From positions 120,135-184,134 of the forward strand of contig NZ_LGHZ01000014.1 in NCBI RefSeq assembly GCF_001266615.1: a DNA stretch of 64,000 bases, given 5' to 3'. Both the position numbers and the translations under genes were made by a program. The notes below the pieces were generated by a model. The model had not been told where the DNA came from. It ran no database searches and was given only the letters and a program-made list of their open reading frames with translations. Below, piece after piece: positions 17,254-29,023 of the stretch. This stretch comes from Kluyvera genomosp. 1 (GTDB taxonomy: Bacteria; Pseudomonadota; Gammaproteobacteria; Enterobacterales; Enterobacteriaceae). The number at the start of each line of letters is the position of its first letter. Positions within the stretch are counted from its first letter, which is position 1.

Positions 17254-17910
17254 TTAGGCGGTTTCTGCGACTGAGTCGTAGGTCAGGGTAACGGGGGTAA
17301 TGCGTTGCAATTCATCAAAGGAGAGCCCGTTGAAAATCTCACGGACTACCGGGCCGCTATCGGTGATATCAATCACCGCCAGGTCGGTGTATATACGGCT
17401 CACGCAGCCCACCCCCGTCAACGGGTATGTGCAGTGCTCAACCAGCTTGCATTCACCGTCGCGGGTCAGGTGATCCATCATGACGAATACCTGACGCGCA
17501 CCGACGGCAAGGTCCATCGCACCGCCGACGGCGGGAATTGAATCCGGCGCGCCGGTGCTCCAGTTGGCAAGGTCGCCTTTTTGCGATACCTGATACGCGC
17601 CGAGCACGCAGATATCCAGATGACCACCGCGCATCATGGCAAAGGAATCACCATGGTGGAAATAGCAGCCCCCTTGCAGCAGCGTCACGTACTCCTTACC
17701 CGCATTAATCAGCTCCGGGTCTTCTTCCCCTTCTGCGGGTTTTGGCCCCATGCCCAGCAGGCCATTTTCGCTATGCAGAAAGACTTCTTTATCCGCAGGA
17801 AGGTAGTTGGCAATGCGCGTCGGCAGGCCAATACCTAAGTTCACGTAAGCGCCTTCCGGAATATCCTGAGCGACGCGTTTAGCCATATCATCACGAGAGA
17901 GTTTTTGCAT
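17254..17910 (-). CDS. pcaJ: 3-oxoadipate CoA-transferase beta subunit PcaJ
   Basis: A 218-residue subunit B of a family I CoA-transferase that moves CoA from succinyl-CoA to 3-oxoadipate. The catalytic Glu lies in the SENG motif (HSENGLLGMGP, about residue 51), preceded by the GIGLP turn. The ATG at 17910 is six bases after AAGGAG; an upstream ATG at 17928 lies inside the end of pcaI and would remove that spacing. It follows pcaI after ten bases. Confidence 0.92.
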   Translation of the reverse strand: MQKLSRDDMAKRVAQDIPEGAYVNLGIGLPTRIANYLPADKEVFLHSENGLLGMGPKPAEGEEDPELINAGKEYVTLLQGGCYFHHGDSFAMMRGGHLDICVLGAYQVSQKGDLANWSTGAPDSIPAVGGAMDLAVGARQVFVMMDHLTRDGECKLVEHCTYPLTGVGCVSRIYTDLAVIDITDSGPVVREIFNGLSFDELQRITPVTLTYDSVAETA

Positions 17911-17920
17911 TTGGGTCTCC

Positions 17921-18610
17921 TTACGCACGCAGCGCCTGGTTGGCCAGATTTTCGAGCGAGAACACGCGCTGGACGAAAATCCCGGGGGTAATGATATTTT
18001 CCGGGTCCAGTTCTCCCAGCGTCACCAGATTGGCCACTTCAACAATTGTGGTTTTGGCCGCCGTGGCCATAATTGGCCCAAAGTTACGCGCCGCTTTGCG
18101 ATAAACCAGGTTGCCCCAGCGGTCGCCCTGATGGGCTTTAATCAGCGCAAAATCGGCTTTTATGGGGTATTCCAGCACATAATGGCGGCCGTCAATTTCC
18201 CGAGTCTCTTTGCCTTCCGCCAGCGGCGTGCCGTAGCCGGTGGGAGTAAAAATAGCGCCAAGACCGGCACCGGCAGCTTGAATGCGCGCGGCCAGGTTAC
18301 CCTGTGGCACCAGTTCCAGCTCCACTTTGCCGCGGCGGTAGAGGTCATCAAAAATCTGTGAGTCAACCTGACGCGGGAATGAGCAGATCATTTTGCGTAC
18401 GCGCCCGGCTTTAAGCAGCGCCGCCAGACCAATCTCACCGTTACCGGCGTTGTTATTGATGATGGTCAGGTCACGTGCGCCCTGCTCAATCAGAGCGTCG
18501 ATGAGCTGCGTCGGTTGTCCGGCTGGCCCAAAGCCGCCAATCATTATCGTCGCGCCATCGTTGATACCCGCGACGGCATCCGCCAGCGTCGACACACTTT
18601 TATCAATCAT
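17921..18610 (-). CDS. pcaI: 3-oxoadipate CoA-transferase alpha subunit PcaI
   Basis: A 229-residue subunit A of the 3-oxoadipate CoA-transferase. The CoA-binding loop GGFGPAGQP is present at about residues 25-33, with NNNAGNGEIGLAALL following. It is the first gene of pcaIJFBDC and is read divergently from pcaR. AAGGAG eight bases before the ATG at 18610 sets the start; the in-frame extension to 18661 would run into the promoter. Expression should be induced by beta-ketoadipate through PcaR. Confidence 0.92.
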   Translation of the reverse strand: MIDKSVSTLADAVAGINDGATIMIGGFGPAGQPTQLIDALIEQGARDLTIINNNAGNGEIGLAALLKAGRVRKMICSFPRQVDSQIFDDLYRRGKVELELVPQGNLAARIQAAGAGLGAIFTPTGYGTPLAEGKETREIDGRHYVLEYPIKADFALIKAHQGDRWGNLVYRKAARNFGPIMATAAKTTIVEVANLVTLGELDPENIITPGIFVQRVFSLENLANQALRA

Positions 18611-18694
18611 CAGGTTTGCTCCTTGATGTGCGGTTATCGCACTTATATTCGTTGTTCGCACAAAATGTGACCCGCTTAACGATGCGGGTCAAGG

Positions 18695-18726
18695 GCGATA
18701 ATCGAAATATGGTGCGATTATCGAAC
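18695..18726. promoter_or_regulatory. PcaR operator region in the pcaI-pcaR divergent promoter
   Basis: On the minus strand, 18712-18726 reads GTTCGATAATCGCAC, identical to the 15-base PcaR-family site I recall from Pseudomonas putida. A second copy of the CGATAATCG core lies at 18696-18704 in the opposite orientation, 19 bases centre to centre, about two helix turns. A weaker relative (GGTTATCGCAC) is at 18632-18642. An unrelated inverted repeat GACCCGC/GCGGGTC lies at 18669-18690. Assignment to PcaR rests on the adjacent pcaR gene and the exact match. Confidence 0.85.
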
Positions 18727-18778
18727 ATCGTGTATGTTTAACCTCAGAATGTGATCGACGGCATAAACGGAGAGAAAA

Positions 18779-19585
18779 ATGGAGAGACATCCAGACGATA
18801 AGTTGACGGGAGATACCGACCCGTTCAAAGGTGACCCTAACTTTATGGCCTCGCTCGCTCGCGGGCTGGAGGTTATTCAGGCATTCACTCCGCAGCGTAG
18901 AGTGCTGTCTATTTCACAGATCAGCCAGAAAACCGGGATCCCGCGTGCAGCGGTGCGTCGTTGTCTGTATACCCTTGGCAAATTGGGATTTGTCTATGCG
19001 GAAGACGGGAAGAATTTTCAGCTGCGCCCGCGAATTTTATCACTTGGCCACGCGTGGCTGGCCTCAACACCGCTGGCACGTTCGGCGCAGCCGGTGCTGA
19101 AACATTTGAGTGAAATGCTCAATGAGTCATGTTCTATCGCCACCCTCGACGGCGACGATATTTTGTATATTGCCCGCGCTTCCAGCTCGCGCATTATGAC
19201 CATTGATTTGGATATTGGCAGCCGTTTGCCGGCCTGGTCGACATCAATGGGACGGGTACTGCTGAGCCACCAGCCGGAAGAAAAGCTTAACGATATGCTG
19301 GCCCGTATCACCATGATCCGCTATACCCCACAGACAATTTCGTCCGTCAGCAAGCTGCGAAGTGAGCTCAAAGCGGTACGTCAGCAGGGTTATGCATTAA
19401 ACGATCAGGAGCTGGAGATGGGCCTTCGTTCGTTGGCGGTACCGCTTTATAACCCGCATGGACAGGTCGAAGCAGCGCTTAATGTTGGCGTCCATGCCGG
19501 GCAGGTTTCGGCCGCTGAGATGCTCGAGCGCGTGCTGCCCGAACTGCAAAAAGCGGCTTCCGAACTGAGTTTATTGATGCGCTAA
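18779..19585 (+). CDS. pcaR: IclR-family regulator PcaR
   Basis: A 268-residue IclR-type regulator. The N-terminal winged helix-turn-helix spans about 22-85 (SISQISQKTGIPRAAVRRCLYTL), and the C-terminal effector domain spans about 95-265. PcaR activates pca genes in response to 3-oxoadipate. ATG at 18779 follows GGAGAG. The gene is divergent from pcaI, with the operator between them, and its stop overlaps the convergent smrA stop by four bases. Confidence 0.92.
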   Translation: MERHPDDKLTGDTDPFKGDPNFMASLARGLEVIQAFTPQRRVLSISQISQKTGIPRAAVRRCLYTLGKLGFVYAEDGKNFQLRPRILSLGHAWLASTPLARSAQPVLKHLSEMLNESCSIATLDGDDILYIARASSSRIMTIDLDIGSRLPAWSTSMGRVLLSHQPEEKLNDMLARITMIRYTPQTISSVSKLRSELKAVRQQGYALNDQELEMGLRSLAVPLYNPHGQVEAALNVGVHAGQVSAAEMLERVLPELQKAASELSLLMR

Positions 19586-20145
19586 CGGCTGCGCTTGGCG
19601 TGCCGCTCCCAGTTATCTTGCTTTGCGGCCTCTGATTTGCGCAGCGCAACGTAGCAAGCCCCGCTGCCGCCGTGATGCGGCAGCGCCGCGCTAAAAGCCT
19701 GCACGTCCTCAAACTCGGTGAGCCAGCGGGATAAATAGCTGCGAATGATATTGCCGTGGGAACCCTCTTCCTTTGCTTTGCCATGAATAATCAGCACATT
19801 GCGCAAACCATCCTTCTGCGCCTGATGGATAAACGCAAAAAGTTGTTGGCGGCAATTTTCCACCGTTTGGTGCATTAAGTTGAGACTCGCCTGTTGACTG
19901 TACTTACCTAGTCGTAGCTTCTCTAGTACACCTGTTTGTAGCCCTTCGCGCTTAAATTCAAGCGGCGTATCGAGCGGAACGATGTCCAAAAAGCCGGTGG
20001 TGAGAAAATTATCCAGCTGCAGCGTATCTATCTGCTGCCGGGCTCGGGAGTTACGAACCGGTTGCCAGTGGACGTCATGGCATTTTTTTAGCGGCTGAAC
20101 ATCATCCATGGCGTCCAGAAACAGTGATTTTTCTTCAGGATTCAT
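19582..20145 (-). CDS. smrA: Smr-domain DNA endonuclease SmrA (YdaL)
   Basis: A 187-residue protein matching E. coli SmrA. The N-terminal part contains DTLQLDNFLTTGFLDI. The C-terminal Smr (MutS2-related) domain contains NVLIIHGKA and LPHHGGSGACYVALR, the substrate-binding and catalytic strands. E. coli SmrA has been shown to nick DNA in vitro, but its cellular role is unclear. GAGGGAG five bases before 20145 sets the start; an ATG at 20166 adds seven residues. Length equals the E. coli protein. Confidence 0.93.
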   Translation of the reverse strand: MNPEEKSLFLDAMDDVQPLKKCHDVHWQPVRNSRARQQIDTLQLDNFLTTGFLDIVPLDTPLEFKREGLQTGVLEKLRLGKYSQQASLNLMHQTVENCRQQLFAFIHQAQKDGLRNVLIIHGKAKEEGSHGNIIRSYLSRWLTEFEDVQAFSAALPHHGGSGACYVALRKSEAAKQDNWERHAKRSR

Positions 20146-20338
20146 GTGAACTCCCTCTTGCGACAACTGATGGATACTATAGCCGCGAGCCAGATCTGTC
20201 TCAATCCGTTTATCTTTTATGTTTAAAAATTAAACAAACCAAATATCTTCATGCGTAATTCATTCTTTTTATGAATATATTAATTGCTGCTTAAATATGA
20301 TAAACCGCTAATTAAAACTTTACGCTACTTGTGAATAC

Positions 20339-20352
20339 GTGAAATAAATCAC
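20339..20352 (+). promoter_or_regulatory. Candidate CRP site upstream of mcaS
   Basis: The sequence GTGA-N6-TCAC (N6 = AATAAA) is a perfect CRP core, centred about 54 bases before the predicted mcaS start. E. coli mcaS is CRP-activated. The distance is not one of the classic helical positions, so either the start estimate is off by several bases or the site is fortuitous. Confidence 0.5.
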
Positions 20353-20398
20353 CCAGAATTATCTGGAAAATATGCAAAGAACCGTTATAAATAGTAAT

Positions 20399-20491
20399 AC
20401 CCGCTGCGCGGAGCAAAATGTGGGAAACGGTACGGACACAACTGTGTGGTTGCTGAGGGGTCTGGCGATGTCGACAGACCCCGTTTTTTTT
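20399..20491 (+). ncRNA. mcaS: Small regulatory RNA McaS
   Basis: A 93-base region resembling E. coli McaS (IsrA), an Hfq-binding sRNA that controls csgD, flhDC and pgaA and can bind CsrA. The 5' hairpin (ACCCGC...GTGGG), the ACTGTGTGGTTGCT middle and the 3' terminator are in McaS order. The terminator pairs GGGGTCTG (20457-20464) with CAGACCCC (20475-20482) around GCGATGTCGA, then eight T. The loop and stem sequence is nearly that of E. coli. A TATAAA at 20386 fits a -10 box. It lies next to smrA as in E. coli. Confidence 0.85.
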
Positions 20492-20741
20492 ATTTCACGA
20501 CGTAAATAAATCATTTCTTTCTTATGATCTTCAAATAGTTACATTTCTCCTTTGCGCTATTTAATATATTCTCTCCATTCTTTTAATTATTAACGTTCGA
20601 TATTTTATATTGTTGCTCTTTTTATACATCCATATAATAACCATAACAAAATCATGGTTACACCTGCGAGGTATAGGGATAAGCCTATTCGCATGGTATG
20701 GTGTCAAACAAGAATATTTCGCATAACCGGATTATGTACAA
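20492..20741. other. AT-rich ogt upstream region with a hairpin
   Basis: No coding potential is visible in these 250 bases. The left part is very AT-rich. At 20665-20693 an imperfect hairpin pairs TGCGA-ATAGG with CCTAT-TCGCA around GATAAG, about 50 bases before the ogt start; it may lie in the ogt leader. In E. coli the abgABT genes occupy the space between smrA/mcaS and ogt; none remain here. Confidence 0.5.
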
Positions 20742-21257
20742 ATGTTGATTTTACTTGAAGATAAAATAGCCACACCGCTCGGACCGCTGTGGATCCTCTG
20801 TGATGAGAATTTTCATTTGCGCGCCGTCGAATGGGAAGAACATAGCGATCGCATGGAACAGCTGCTGAACATCCATTATCGCACCGAAGGTTATACGCGC
20901 GTCGCATCAACCAACCCAGGTGGCTTGAGCCATTTGATGACCCGCTATTTTGAAGGTGATTTGGCCATCATAGAATCGGTTCCTACCGCTACCGGTGGGA
21001 CCCCCTTCCAGCGTGAGGTGTGGCAAGCGCTACGTACCATTCCCTGCGGACAGGTGATGCATTATGGTCAGCTCGCTGAGCAGCTGGGCCGTCCCGGCGC
21101 TGCACGTGCCGTGGGCGCTGCAAATGGTTCGAATCCGGTCAGTGTAGTTGTCCCCTGTCACCGCGTGATTGGTCGCAACGGTACCATGACCGGCTATGCA
21201 GGTGGTGTGCAGCGAAAAGAGTGGCTGTTACGCCATGAAGGCTACCTGCTGCTTTGA
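20742..21257 (+). CDS. ogt: Methylated-DNA-[protein]-cysteine methyltransferase Ogt
   Basis: A 171-residue suicide repair protein that removes O6-alkyl from guanine and O4-alkyl from thymine. The methyl-accepting Cys is in PCHRVIG (about residue 139). The recognition helix region [18 protein letters not shown] and [11 protein letters not shown] are intact, as is the C-terminal [14 protein letters not shown]. Length and sequence match E. coli Ogt, the constitutive counterpart of Ada. No strong ribosome site is seen before the ATG. Confidence 0.95.
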   Translation: MLILLEDKIATPLGPLWILCDENFHLRAVEWEEHSDRMEQLLNIHYRTEGYTRVASTNPGGLSHLMTRYFEGDLAIIESVPTATGGTPFQREVWQALRTIPCGQVMHYGQLAEQLGRPGAARAVGAANGSNPVSVVVPCHRVIGRNGTMTGYAGGVQRKEWLLRHEGYLLL

Positions 21258-21317
21258 TTTTCTGTGCCCTTTAGCAGCGTATCGGAAACCACTGCTCCTC
21301 GGCTTATGTGAAATTTA

Positions 21318-21331
21318 TTGATACATATCAA
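21318..21331 (+). promoter_or_regulatory. Upstream FNR box of fnr
   Basis: TTGAT-N4-ATCAA with N4 = ACAT, a perfect FNR consensus palindrome. Its centre lies 103 bases upstream of the second FNR box. That equals the spacing of the two FNR sites (-103.5 and -0.5) I recall for the E. coli fnr promoter. Confidence 0.85.
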
Positions 21332-21420
21332 TTGGATATACGGCAATAAATGATATCCCTTTTTAATCTTGGGTGAATAGCGCCGCCGAGACTTACTTGC
21401 TCACCAAAAAGATGTTAAAA

Positions 21421-21434
21421 TTGACTAATATCAA
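21421..21434 (+). promoter_or_regulatory. Promoter-proximal FNR box of fnr
   Basis: TTGAC-N4-ATCAA (N4 = TAAT), one mismatch from consensus, ending 19 bases before the fnr start codon. By analogy with E. coli it straddles the transcription start and mediates anaerobic self-repression. Confidence 0.8.
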
Positions 21435-21453
21435 TTACGGCTTGAGCAAACCT

Positions 21454-22206
21454 ATGATCCCGGAAAAGAGAATTATACGACGCATTCAGTCTGGCGGTTG
21501 CGCTATCCATTGTCAGGATTGCAGCATCAGCCAGCTTTGCATCCCGTTCACTCTTAATGAGCATGAGCTTGATCAGCTGGATAATATTATCGAGCGTAAA
21601 AAGCCCATTCAGAAAGGGCAGACCTTGTTCAAAGCCGGTGATGAACTGAAATCTCTGTATGCGATTCGTTCTGGCACCATTAAGAGTTACACCATCACCG
21701 AACAGGGTGATGAGCAAATTACGGGTTTCCATCTGGCAGGCGATTTAGTTGGCTTCGATGCTATCGGTACCGGCCACCATCCGAGCTTTGCTCAGGCGCT
21801 GGAGACATCGATGGTTTGTGAAATCCCGTTTGAAACGCTGGACGATTTATCCGGTAAGATGCCAAATCTGCGCCAGCAGATGATGCGTCTGATGAGCGGT
21901 GAGATTAAAGGCGATCAGGACATGATCCTGCTGCTGTCGAAGAAAAACGCCGAAGAGCGCCTGGCTGCGTTCATCTATAACCTGTCACGTCGTTTCGCTC
22001 AACGTGGTTTCTCACCGCGTGAATTCCGTCTGACCATGACCCGAGGCGATATTGGCAACTACCTCGGTCTGACGGTTGAAACCATCAGCCGCCTGTTAGG
22101 CCGCTTCCAGAAAAGCGGTATGCTGGCAGTGAAAGGCAAATACATTACCATTGAAAACAGCGATGCGCTGGCGGTACTGGCGGGACATTCTCGTAACGTC
22201 GCATAA
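21454..22206 (+). CDS. fnr: Oxygen-sensing global regulator FNR
   Basis: A 250-residue CRP/FNR regulator, almost identical to E. coli FNR. Cysteines for the [4Fe-4S] cluster are at 20, 23 and 29 in [14 protein letters not shown], with the fourth at about 122 (SMVCEI). A cNMP-like fold and dimer helix follow. The recognition helix is [13 protein letters not shown], whose Glu, Ser and Arg read the TTGAT box. The start [12 protein letters not shown] at 21454 gives the family length; longer in-frame starts would begin inside or upstream of the FNR box. It switches genes to anaerobic respiration when oxygen is absent. Confidence 0.97.
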   Translation: MIPEKRIIRRIQSGGCAIHCQDCSISQLCIPFTLNEHELDQLDNIIERKKPIQKGQTLFKAGDELKSLYAIRSGTIKSYTITEQGDEQITGFHLAGDLVGFDAIGTGHHPSFAQALETSMVCEIPFETLDDLSGKMPNLRQQMMRLMSGEIKGDQDMILLLSKKNAEERLAAFIYNLSRRFAQRGFSPREFRLTMTRGDIGNYLGLTVETISRLLGRFQKSGMLAVKGKYITIENSDALAVLAGHSRNVA

Positions 22207-22233
22207 CCGTCTTCCCCCTATGCCGTTTTCTAT

Positions 22234-22264
22234 AAAACCCCGCTTCGACGGGGTTTTCTTTTTT
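22234..22264 (+). terminator. Rho-independent terminator of fnr
   Basis: AAAACCCCG pairs with CGGGGTTTT around CTTCGA (22234-22257), followed by CTTTTTT, 28 bases after the fnr stop. Confidence 0.85.
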
Positions 22265-22475
22265 ACGTAGCCCTACACTATCGGCAGCGATATGTGTTCG
22301 ATTAGGCCATCCTGAAGGGTCTATTAAGACCGGCGTTATCCTAAAATTAATGGTTTGTCTGAGGAGGCCATTAAAACAATATTTATCGCAGCCTATTGAT
22401 CTTGCATATACTCTTTCTTAGAGATAAAAAGTGTCATGGCTACTAATGAAAAGAACCACTTAAAAGAGGACACTC

Positions 22476-23999
22476 ATGCGCACGGCCATACTGCCAGTGA
22501 GTTTTTCAGTTCTCCTGCTCATTGCCGGCGTTGCTATTTTAAATGCCCAACTTTGGTATTCGGCACAGTCGAATAGCTTAACGGGTGCGATGCATACCAT
22601 CGATAAAATTGACGCCATCCTCGATGAGGCGCGTCTGGCGACCAAAACAGCGCTCAACATCGCGAACGAAAATTGCTCGGCGGAAAATCAATACCGACTG
22701 GGGACTGAGGCTGCGCTAAATCCGCATCTCAGGACCATCGCGATCCTCAAAGCTAACCGGGTTTGGTGTTCGTCATTACCCGGCAATCGCGTGCTATTGG
22801 TTAATCTTTCCGTTTTACCCAATATGAAATTACTGCTTTTATCGGCAAAACAAACCACCAACAGCCTACCGGTGCTTCTTTACCAAACGCATTCGTCCGA
22901 CGGTAAAATATTTGTCAGTATCAGCGATGCGCATATTCGCGACGCCTTAAGTAGTTATATCCCCGATACCCGATACTCCCTGGTTATCGATGGCAACAGA
23001 CTCGCGACGCTTGGCGATATCAGCACCGGGCCGCTTAATGAAAAAACAACACGCAGTCTGAGTTCACACCGTTACCCTTTCAGCATTGAGTATCAGCTTC
23101 CCCCCTTTTTCAGCCCGTTACGTGTCATACAACAAGGTTCGGGGCTGTTATTATTTATACTATTTCTCTCCAGCACCGTAGCCTATACGTTGTATAAATA
23201 TGCGAATAAATACACCACACCCGAAGAAAATCTACGGCGTGCCATTGAGAATGGTCAGATAATCCCGTTCTATCAACCAATCGTGAATGGGCGAACGGGT
23301 AAAATACACGGTGTTGAAGTGCTGGCGCGCTGGAAACATGACCGCGTTGGGTATATTTCCCCCTCAACGTTTATTCCGCTTGCCGAAAAAACGGGTTTAA
23401 TTATCCCGCTAACGAAAAGGCTAATGGATCAAGTTATCCCTCAGATGAATAAGATTGCCAGTAAATTGCCAAAGGGCTTTCACATTGGTATCAATTTCAG
23501 TGCATCACAACTCAGCAATCCCACATTTATGGCAGATTGCCTGCAGTATCAGGATAGATTTCAGCACGACCATTTAAAACTGGTGCTGGAATTAACCGAA
23601 CGCGAACCGCTACACATTGACGACCATTTAATCGCCAATGTGAATAATTTGCAGCGCCATGGATTTTTTATCGCGCTGGATGATTTTGGTACCGGATATT
23701 CAGGAATTTCTTACCTACACGATTTAAATATCGATTTTATCAAAATTGATCAAAGCTTCGTCAGCCGCGTAGATAGCCATGAGGACTCCACCATGTTGCT
23801 GGACTGCGTGCTTGATATGGTGAATAAGCTTTCGTTGCAAATCGTGGCCGAGGGCGTAGAAACCGCGGAGCAACTGGAATATCTCAATCGTAAAAACATC
23901 GCGTTAATGCAAGGCTATTATTTTTATAAACCGCTCACCTACGTTGAGTTGGTTATCGCCCTGCTGGCTCAGGATCATAAAGAAATCAACGTCGACTAA
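22476..23999 (+). CDS. CSS-motif EAL cyclic-di-GMP phosphodiesterase
   Basis: A 507-residue membrane phosphodiesterase of the PdeC/PdeB type. Transmembrane segments lie at about 5-27 and 222-241. Between them is a periplasmic CSS domain with Cys67 and Cys98 (WCSS), the pair that forms a DsbA-made disulfide controlling activity in PdeC. The cytoplasmic EAL domain (about 252-495) has EVLARW in place of EAL, plus NFSASQL, ELTERE, DDFGTGYS, KIDQSF and EGVET, so the metal-binding and catalytic residues are present and hydrolysis is expected. GAGG precedes the ATG. It stands alone between fnr and uspE. Confidence 0.9.
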   Translation: MRTAILPVSFSVLLLIAGVAILNAQLWYSAQSNSLTGAMHTIDKIDAILDEARLATKTALNIANENCSAENQYRLGTEAALNPHLRTIAILKANRVWCSSLPGNRVLLVNLSVLPNMKLLLLSAKQTTNSLPVLLYQTHSSDGKIFVSISDAHIRDALSSYIPDTRYSLVIDGNRLATLGDISTGPLNEKTTRSLSSHRYPFSIEYQLPPFFSPLRVIQQGSGLLLFILFLSSTVAYTLYKYANKYTTPEENLRRAIENGQIIPFYQPIVNGRTGKIHGVEVLARWKHDRVGYISPSTFIPLAEKTGLIIPLTKRLMDQVIPQMNKIASKLPKGFHIGINFSASQLSNPTFMADCLQYQDRFQHDHLKLVLELTEREPLHIDDHLIANVNNLQRHGFFIALDDFGTGYSGISYLHDLNIDFIKIDQSFVSRVDSHEDSTMLLDCVLDMVNKLSLQIVAEGVETAEQLEYLNRKNIALMQGYYFYKPLTYVELVIALLAQDHKEINVD

Positions 24000-24191
24000 A
24001 GGTCCTGTCGCAGCCTATTTGCCGGACGTCCACACCGGAGAACGTCGTCCAAAACGCCTCAAGCTAGCGCCCAAATGACTGGGTATTTATCCTGATTTAT
24101 TGATCTGGCAAAGGTTCTCCCCTGTTTCATTCCCGCTATATGAGTTATCTTTTACTGACAAACTGTGGTTACAGCTGTAAGGAGACCCTGT

Positions 24192-25142
24192 ATGGCCAAG
24201 TATCAGAACATGCTCGTTGCTATCGATCCCAATCAGGACGATCAACCCGCGCTGCGACGCGCTGTTTATCTGCATCAACGGATTGGCGGTCGCATTAAAG
24301 CGTTTTTACCGATCTATGATTTTTCCTATGAGATGACGACCCTTCTGTCTCCCGATGAGCGTACCGCAATGCGCCAGGGCGTGATTAGCCAGCGTACCGC
24401 ATGGATCCGCGAGCAGGCGAAATACTATCTGGATGCGGGTGTACCGCTAGAGATTAAAGTGGTTTGGCATAATCGTCCGTTCGAAGCGATTATCCAGGAA
24501 GTGATCAGCGGCGGCCATGACCTCATGCTGAAGATGGCCCACCAGCACGATAAACTCGAATCCGTTATTTTCACCCCAACCGACTGGCACCTTCTGCGTA
24601 AATGCCCATGCCCGGTATGGATGGTGAAAGACCAGCCTTGGCCAGAAGGCGGGAAAGCGCTGGTGGCCGTCAATCTCGCCAGCGAAGAGGCGTATCACAA
24701 TGCGTTGAACGAGAAGCTGGTTAAGGAAACCCTGGAACTTGCCGAACAGGTTAACCATACCGAGGTTCATCTGATCGGTGCTTATCCGGTCACGCCAATC
24801 AACATTGCGATTGAGCTGCCTGATTTTGACCCAAGCGTTTACAACGATGCGATTCGCGGCCAGCATCTGCTCGCGATGAAGTCGTTGCGTCAAAAATTCA
24901 GCATTGATGAGAAGTTTACCCACGTTGAGAAAGGGCTGCCTGAGGAAGTGATTCCTGATTTGGCCGCGCACCTTGATGCCGGTATCGTGGTGCTGGGTAC
25001 CGTGGGGCGTACCGGCATTTCTGCCGCCTTCCTGGGGAATACCGCAGAACAGGTTATCGATCACCTACGCTGTGACCTGCTTGCGATTAAGCCGAACGAT
25101 TATCAGACTCCCGTCGAAATGGATGACGAAGAAGACGATTGA
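24192..25142 (+). CDS. uspE: Universal stress protein UspE
   Basis: A 316-residue tandem Usp protein, near-identical to E. coli UspE (YdaA). Two Usp domains occupy about 1-150 and 155-305. The second has the [18 protein letters not shown] loop, an ATP-site-like G-2x-G-9x-G region. E. coli UspE is linked to cell aggregation, motility and iron/oxidative stress responses. The ATG at 24192 follows AAGGAG and gives MAKYQNMLV; an ATG at 24165 adds nine residues. The acidic tail DDEEDD is conserved. Confidence 0.95.
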   Translation: MAKYQNMLVAIDPNQDDQPALRRAVYLHQRIGGRIKAFLPIYDFSYEMTTLLSPDERTAMRQGVISQRTAWIREQAKYYLDAGVPLEIKVVWHNRPFEAIIQEVISGGHDLMLKMAHQHDKLESVIFTPTDWHLLRKCPCPVWMVKDQPWPEGGKALVAVNLASEEAYHNALNEKLVKETLELAEQVNHTEVHLIGAYPVTPINIAIELPDFDPSVYNDAIRGQHLLAMKSLRQKFSIDEKFTHVEKGLPEEVIPDLAAHLDAGIVVLGTVGRTGISAAFLGNTAEQVIDHLRCDLLAIKPNDYQTPVEMDDEEDD

Positions 25143-25157
25143 TTTTTCACTCAGGCA

Positions 25158-25187
25158 CAAAAAAACCGGCGCAAGCCGGTTTTTTTA
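25158..25187 (+). terminator. Rho-independent terminator of uspE
   Basis: ACCGGC-GCAA-GCCGGT stem (25165-25180) followed by TTTTTT and preceded by a run of A, so it may work in both directions. Confidence 0.88.
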
Positions 25188-25246
25188 TCTCTGCTGCATG
25201 ACTCACCGCTCAGCATTAGGCGGTTCTGTCTGCCCTGGAAGGAATA

Positions 25247-25435
25247 TCAGTGGAGCCCTAGTCGCCAGGCAAAATCGATTTCTTCTTTCAGTTCGATGGA
25301 GGATAGCGCCATCAGATCGGCAAATTCCAGTTCGAGCTGTTTAACGCGTTTCAGGTACTGCGCGGGAGTTAAAGACGTGGTATCACGGCGGAGAAATTCG
25401 ATTGCCAACTGTGCTGGCGTTAACAAGGTATCCAT
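25247..25435 (-). CDS. Small conserved protein, YdiH-like
   Basis: A 62-residue soluble protein (LTPAQLAIEFLRRD, QYLKRVKQLELEFADL, ELKEEIDFAWRLG) that closely resembles E. coli YdiH, whose function is unknown. GAGGAA precedes the ATG at 25435, making that start much better than the longer frame reaching 25507. The symbol is left blank because E. coli ydiH is located elsewhere and orthology was not tested. Confidence 0.78.
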   Translation of the reverse strand: MDTLLTPAQLAIEFLRRDTTSLTPAQYLKRVKQLELEFADLMALSSIELKEEIDFAWRLGLH

Positions 25436-25518
25436 AATTTCCTCATAGATGTGGACGACTTTGCACAGTATAACACCATTGAGTGCGCGTTTTTTGACCA
25501 AAAACAATCACCAGACAA

Positions 25519-25553
25519 ATAAAAAAGCCGCCAGGCTACGTCACCGGCGGCTT
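25519..25553 (-). terminator. Rho-independent terminator of pntAB
   Basis: AAGCCGCC (25525-25532) pairs with GGCGGCTT (25546-25553); on the minus strand the stem is followed by TTTTTTATTT. It lies 18 bases beyond the pntB stop. Confidence 0.85.
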
Positions 25554-25571
25554 CAGACGTTTACAAAAAAA

Positions 25572-26963
<1,392 letters not shown>

Positions 26964-26970
26964 TTACCCC

Positions 26971-29023
<2,053 letters not shown>

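Noticed and set aside
24089..24106. FNR box upstream of uspE
   Set aside because: Only the left half TTGAT is present; the right half is CAAAG rather than ATCAA.
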